Assembly (NCBI GenBank): GCA_017996175.1
Contig: JAGOHK010000020.1
Span: 1-39,726, forward strand
Reading direction: 5' to 3'
Source: Leptospiraceae bacterium
Lineage (GTDB): Bacteria > Spirochaetota > Leptospiria > Leptospirales > Leptospiraceae
Length of the DNA stretch: 39,726 nucleotides
Shown here: in pieces, positions 36,542 through 39,726 of the stretch
Layout of the letters: every line of letters starts with the position of its first letter
Position numbering within the stretch: the first letter of the stretch is position 1
Position numbers and translations under genes: made by a program
The notes under the pieces: model-generated
The model's input: the letters and a program-made list of their open reading frames with translations, nothing else
Told to the model about the DNA's origin: nothing
The model's database searches: none

Positions 36542-36612
36542 TAGTGTTCTCTAATATTCGTAATTTAGTTTTAAATTTCATAATTTTGCCTTTTTTGTGT
36601 AACATCAATTAG

Positions 36613-37551
36613 CTATTTTTTTCCGCCCGCAGTTTTGGTTTTATCCAGAGCATCCTTAATTTTTTTTAAACCTAGTTGGATTGTGTTTTCGTAGGTTTTA
36701 GCTTCTGGTATTGCACCTACAGAAGTGGGGATAATCAGTACTATACTATCAGGAACTTTACTTGCTACATACTCCGCAAACTGTGGATTATTCACTGGTG
36801 ATAAAAGAATAACTTTAATATTATTTGCTTTCATATTTTTAATGACTTGTTCTAAGTATCGACTGGAAGGAGGAATTCCTGGTCTTTCTTCTAGAGTTAA
36901 ATTGGCATTAAACTTAAATCGGTTTGCTAAATACATAAATTCGTCATGAAATACAGCTACTTTAGAGCCAAAGTAAGGTTGGAAGGACTTCATTTCTTCT
37001 TTGGTAAATTTCACCAATCTCTCTCTAAACTCTTCATAATTTTTTTGGTAGAAGTCGTTATTCTCAGGATCAACTCTTTGGAGTGTCGTCATAATGTTAT
37101 TAGCCACTTGAATTGCATTGACTGGATCTAAAATATAATGAGGGTTTCCCAAAATATGCATATCCCCCATCGACCTGTCTACTTGAACAGTTGGTTTTCC
37201 TAGAATATTAATTCCGACTGACGCATCGCAAAATCCATTTTGTCCTTTCTGAATTTTTATATTTCTAGATTGTTGGAGTAGTAGGGGCGCCCAGGCAATT
37301 TCTAAATCTAATCCAACTTGGCAGAATATATCGGCTTCACTCAGTTTCACTAGAAAATCAGGACGAGTCATTACGAAATGGGGATCATCAAATCCACGAA
37401 TCATGGATTCTACTTTAATTTTATCTTTTCCTATTTGTTCTGAAATATAACGCAAATCGGTCACTGTTGTGATTATATTTACTTCTGAAAATAAATTAGT
37501 AGCGGCTAATAAGGAGTAAATTATAGCTAAGAAAATATTTTTTTTTATCAT
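36613..37551 (-). CDS. znuA: Metal ABC transporter substrate-binding protein (ZnuA/TroA family)
   Basis: A 312-aa periplasmic cluster A-I binding protein with signal peptide (FLAIIYSLLAATNLFS). Probable metal ligands are His58 (DDPHFVMTRPD), His138 (GNPHYILDP) and His202 (FHDEF). The loop before GNPHY holds one extra His (132) rather than the long His-rich loop seen in many ZnuA proteins. The usual fourth Asp region reads PTSVGAIPEAKTY, a variant lacking the Asp. The adjacent porin-like gene suggests zinc. It belongs with the znuC and znuB genes downstream. Confidence 0.88.
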   Translation of the reverse strand: MIKKNIFLAIIYSLLAATNLFSEVNIITTVTDLRYISEQIGKDKIKVESMIRGFDDPHFVMTRPDFLVKLSEADIFCQVGLDLEIAWAPLLLQQSRNIKIQKGQNGFCDASVGINILGKPTVQVDRSMGDMHILGNPHYILDPVNAIQVANNIMTTLQRVDPENNDFYQKNYEEFRERLVKFTKEEMKSFQPYFGSKVAVFHDEFMYLANRFKFNANLTLEERPGIPPSSRYLEQVIKNMKANNIKVILLSPVNNPQFAEYVASKVPDSIVLIIPTSVGAIPEAKTYENTIQLGLKKIKDALDKTKTAGGKK

Positions 37552-37617
37552 TGTACTGATTCCTTTTGTTTAATTTTTACTTTTTTTAAAACTAGAATAA
37601 TTGCCATAACTTTTTCT

Positions 37618-39402
37618 CTAATAGACATGTGGCGGGTGACTTCCCAGAATAAATACGCACTGAATATAAAATTGATAACTAACAACCGTAGGAGAGGCTT
37701 TGTCTACTCTTCCATTCTCTGAATAGTCCTTTAATTGATCCTCTAAAGGTCTAAAGTCAATTTTACTAGAGTCAATTGTAAAATCTTTCGTATACCTTCT
37801 TTCTAAAGAAGCACGAATATAAGAGAACTCGGAAGGTTTATAAGTAATTTGAGGAGTATATGCTATTTCCGCATTACGCGCCCTGTAACCATATTTATCT
37901 CGTAAGCTTGTAACCGAAAAATAATCATATCTAAATCCTACAAACCATTGTTGATCGAATTGGTAATCGGCAAATGCATAGTAACCAATCTGCCTATCCG
38001 TTTCGGGTTTATTATTCTTTAGCCGCTCGTACGGAAATTCCGTTTCCCGTAACCAAACCTCCGCCATAAATTGAAATGATTTGAGGAACGAACGATTCCA
38101 TTTAACAACAATATCCGCTCCATACTGATTTCGAACGGTTCGCGTATTTTGGTCTGGTTCATAACGTATTCCAGTAATTCCGAATTGAGTTCCCCAATTA
38201 TTCCCGAAGTAGTAAAAGTTTTTTAAATGAGCATAGACCATAGGGTTATTTTTTCTAGGACCGTCAGAATGAGAGTGACCCCAGACTCTACCGTTTGTTG
38301 CACCAACAACTAGTTCCTGGTTTATTGTCTTCCAAGGAAACAGAATATTAACCTCTGCTCCGGTGTCTTTAGTTGATTCTTCTGCCATAAGTTTCCTGTG
38401 GACAATGGGTGACTCTGTAAAGGGTCGGTCGTGGCGATGAATACGGTTTAATCTGCCTTGGTCTAAAAACATTTGACCGACTGAGGCTGATATATTTTTG
38501 ATTAAGAACGGAAACTGCGCTTTAGCCTCATGAATTTCAAAGAATGATTTTCCATCTTCGTTATGTGCGGCAACTAAAAGAGTTCCTCTCATTACCTGGT
38601 CTACTGCTGCGTTAAATCCGAATTCTGCTTCTCGAACATCGAGGCTATTCGTTGTTGTGCTCTTCTTGTTCTTATCCCATTGTCCCACAATATCGACTGC
38701 TGCGTTTATATCCATCATTAGATTTTGTGAGTTTTGGTTGGATGTTTGAGGAGTTTGGACTGCGGGTGAATTTGTATTTCGGGAATTTTGTGATTTTTGA
38801 GAAAGGACTTTTTGTTGTTTCAATTCTCTCTCTAATTGTTCTTCCCAATCTTCTGAGTTACCCTTGTTATCCGCTTCTGGGCTTGCGGTAACTTTTTGTT
38901 TGTCACTCCGTTTCTTTTGAGAGTCTAGGTCTTTATCTAGTTGTTCCTCCCAATCTTCGGGTGGTTTGTTATTTACTTTCTCTGATTTAGTGTTTTCTTT
39001 TTCGGCGAGTTGGGTTTCTAGTTTAATAATTCTATCTAGAAGTTTTTTATATCGCTCTTCTTCCTTAGTCGCGTTTTCTGCTTGTTGTTTTTTATCGCTT
39101 GTAAATTTATTCAAAGGAATTGTAAACATGGGGAGACGATTTTTATTTCCATGTTTTTCCAGATCGTGTTCAAATAATTCTTCTACTTTTTCTTTGTGAG
39201 AAGGGGCTAATGCAATATTATCTTGTGCACGTGTTTCAGTTAGTGTAATCATTAGAAAAAATACTACTAGTGAATTGAAAACAGACTGTGTAAAAAGTTT
39301 TTTTTTGTCAGGAAGAACACGAAGAAAAACTGGAAATTTCATGGGAAATTCTGACCTTCGTAGTTTAAGTTCTATAGGGGGATTAATAAAGATTTTATTC
39401 AT
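37618..39402 (-). CDS. Porin-like outer membrane protein of the zinc-regulated receptor type, with periplasmic coiled linker
   Basis: A 594-aa protein with a signal peptide (FNSLVVFFLMITLTETRAQ), a charged linker of about 165 residues, then a beta-rich region from about 229 to the end. The barrel part contains GQMFLDQGRLNRIHRHDRPF and DTGAEVNILFPW, resembling proteobacterial proteins annotated as zinc-regulated outer membrane receptors, and ends with His-containing HPPHVY. HSHSDG occurs in a loop. The linker carries two copies of EDWEEQLxxxL (149-155 and 184-190), 35 residues apart, within coiled-coil-like Glu/Lys-rich sequence. ATG 39342 is an alternative start. It lies upstream of znuA. Confidence 0.75.
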   Translation of the reverse strand: MNKIFINPPIELKLRRSEFPMKFPVFLRVLPDKKKLFTQSVFNSLVVFFLMITLTETRAQDNIALAPSHKEKVEELFEHDLEKHGNKNRLPMFTIPLNKFTSDKKQQAENATKEEERYKKLLDRIIKLETQLAEKENTKSEKVNNKPPEDWEEQLDKDLDSQKKRSDKQKVTASPEADNKGNSEDWEEQLERELKQQKVLSQKSQNSRNTNSPAVQTPQTSNQNSQNLMMDINAAVDIVGQWDKNKKSTTTNSLDVREAEFGFNAAVDQVMRGTLLVAAHNEDGKSFFEIHEAKAQFPFLIKNISASVGQMFLDQGRLNRIHRHDRPFTESPIVHRKLMAEESTKDTGAEVNILFPWKTINQELVVGATNGRVWGHSHSDGPRKNNPMVYAHLKNFYYFGNNWGTQFGITGIRYEPDQNTRTVRNQYGADIVVKWNRSFLKSFQFMAEVWLRETEFPYERLKNNKPETDRQIGYYAFADYQFDQQWFVGFRYDYFSVTSLRDKYGYRARNAEIAYTPQITYKPSEFSYIRASLERRYTKDFTIDSSKIDFRPLEDQLKDYSENGRVDKASPTVVSYQFYIQCVFILGSHPPHVY

Positions 39403-39409
39403 AGGATTA

Positions 39410-39726
39410 TTAGGGCTCCAGTAAGTTAACCGCAGTTCCGATTTTAGTTCGAACTGTAAAGCTTTTTAAGGTAACATTGTTTAGAATAAAACCGATTCGT
39501 TTTCCAGGGAATGTGGAGGTTACTTCAACTTCTTTTGTGTAAGCGCCTCTTTCTATTGCGGATACTGACGTGCAGGCGCTAGACCAGAAGATTGCATGAA
39601 GATCCGAAGTTTCATTGTGAAACTCCAAACAATAAGTAAATGTTTGACCAACACTTGTTGATTGGTTTGTTAAATCTAAGAGTGTGCCACCGCTTCCCGC
39701 TGTTCCGCGTGCTTGTATGGTAGCTG
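39410..39726 (-). CDS. Unknown protein upstream of the porin-like gene, 5' truncated by the window
   Basis: The frame is open to the end of the window, so at least 104 residues are encoded and the start lies outside. The visible part is Thr/Gly/Ser-rich and beta-like (GGTLLDLTNQSTSVGQTF, IGFILNNVTLKSFTVRTK), suggesting a secreted or surface beta-sandwich. Two cysteines are seen (TYCLEF; SSACTS). Its stop lies 7 nt before the porin-like gene's ATG, so it probably belongs to the same metal-uptake operon. No family recognised. Confidence 0.6.
   Translation of the reverse strand, partial: ATIQARGTAGSGGTLLDLTNQSTSVGQTFTYCLEFHNETSDLHAIFWSSACTSVSAIERGAYTKEVEVTSTFPGKRIGFILNNVTLKSFTVRTKIGTAVNLLEP

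Noticed and set aside
36542..36612. Zur or Fur box between znuA and znuC
   Set aside because: No convincing palindrome was seen in this or the 37552-37617 gap; regulation more likely lies upstream of the window.

Overview
The window (39.7 kb, AT-rich) looks like chromosome from a spirochaete of the Leptospiraceae. The basis is qualitative: a complete spc/alpha ribosomal operon with no map gene between adk and infA, many loosely built lipoprotein signal peptides, a class II (B12-dependent) ribonucleotide reductase, a 7TM-SpoIIE-TPR signalling phosphatase, frequent TTG starts, and ExbBD, BamA and PcrA genes in one run. I could not run a database search, so the family-level placement is inference.

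Layout. 1-6630: end of the spc operon and the alpha operon (rplR tail, rpsE, rpmD, rplO, secY, adk, infA, rpmJ, rpsM, rpsK, rpsD, rpoA, rplQ), closed by an intrinsic terminator. 6739-9817: small envelope or unknown genes, namely an ankyrin-repeat gene broken by one base, an M23 lipoprotein, two coupled hypotheticals and a TPR lipoprotein. 9818-10507: non-coding block with an intact tRNA-Asn, a disrupted second copy and several hairpins sharing a TGATG loop. 10508-16489: nrdJ, a small lipoprotein, a LysM-M23 endopeptidase with terminator, and a DUF808 membrane protein. 16505-20672: cysQ-like phosphatase, a secreted hypothetical, thpR, and a sparsely coding stretch with inverted repeats, hairpins, tiny ORFs and an orphan minimal nucleotidyltransferase.

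20673-26878 is a minus-strand run exbB-exbD-bamA-pcrA, combining envelope energisation, outer-membrane protein assembly and a DNA helicase. 26944-32273 holds a GDPD lipoprotein, a two-TM protein, trhO, a secreted hypothetical, a DUF4065 (Panacea/SocA-like) gene overlapping panD, and a divergent lipB. 32379-34970 is the 7TM-SpoIIE-TPR phosphatase. 35073-39726 is a minus-strand metal-acquisition cluster: an unknown 5'-truncated gene, an outer-membrane porin-like protein of the zinc-regulated receptor type, then ZnuA-, ZnuC- and ZnuB-type ABC transporter genes. Together these could form an uptake route from outer membrane to cytoplasm.

No CRISPR array, prophage, complete insertion sequence or known riboswitch was seen. 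The strongest unusual signals are the tRNA-Asn/hairpin duplication, the metal cluster with its repeat-bearing periplasmic linker, the DUF4065-panD overlap, and several palindromic intergenic elements.
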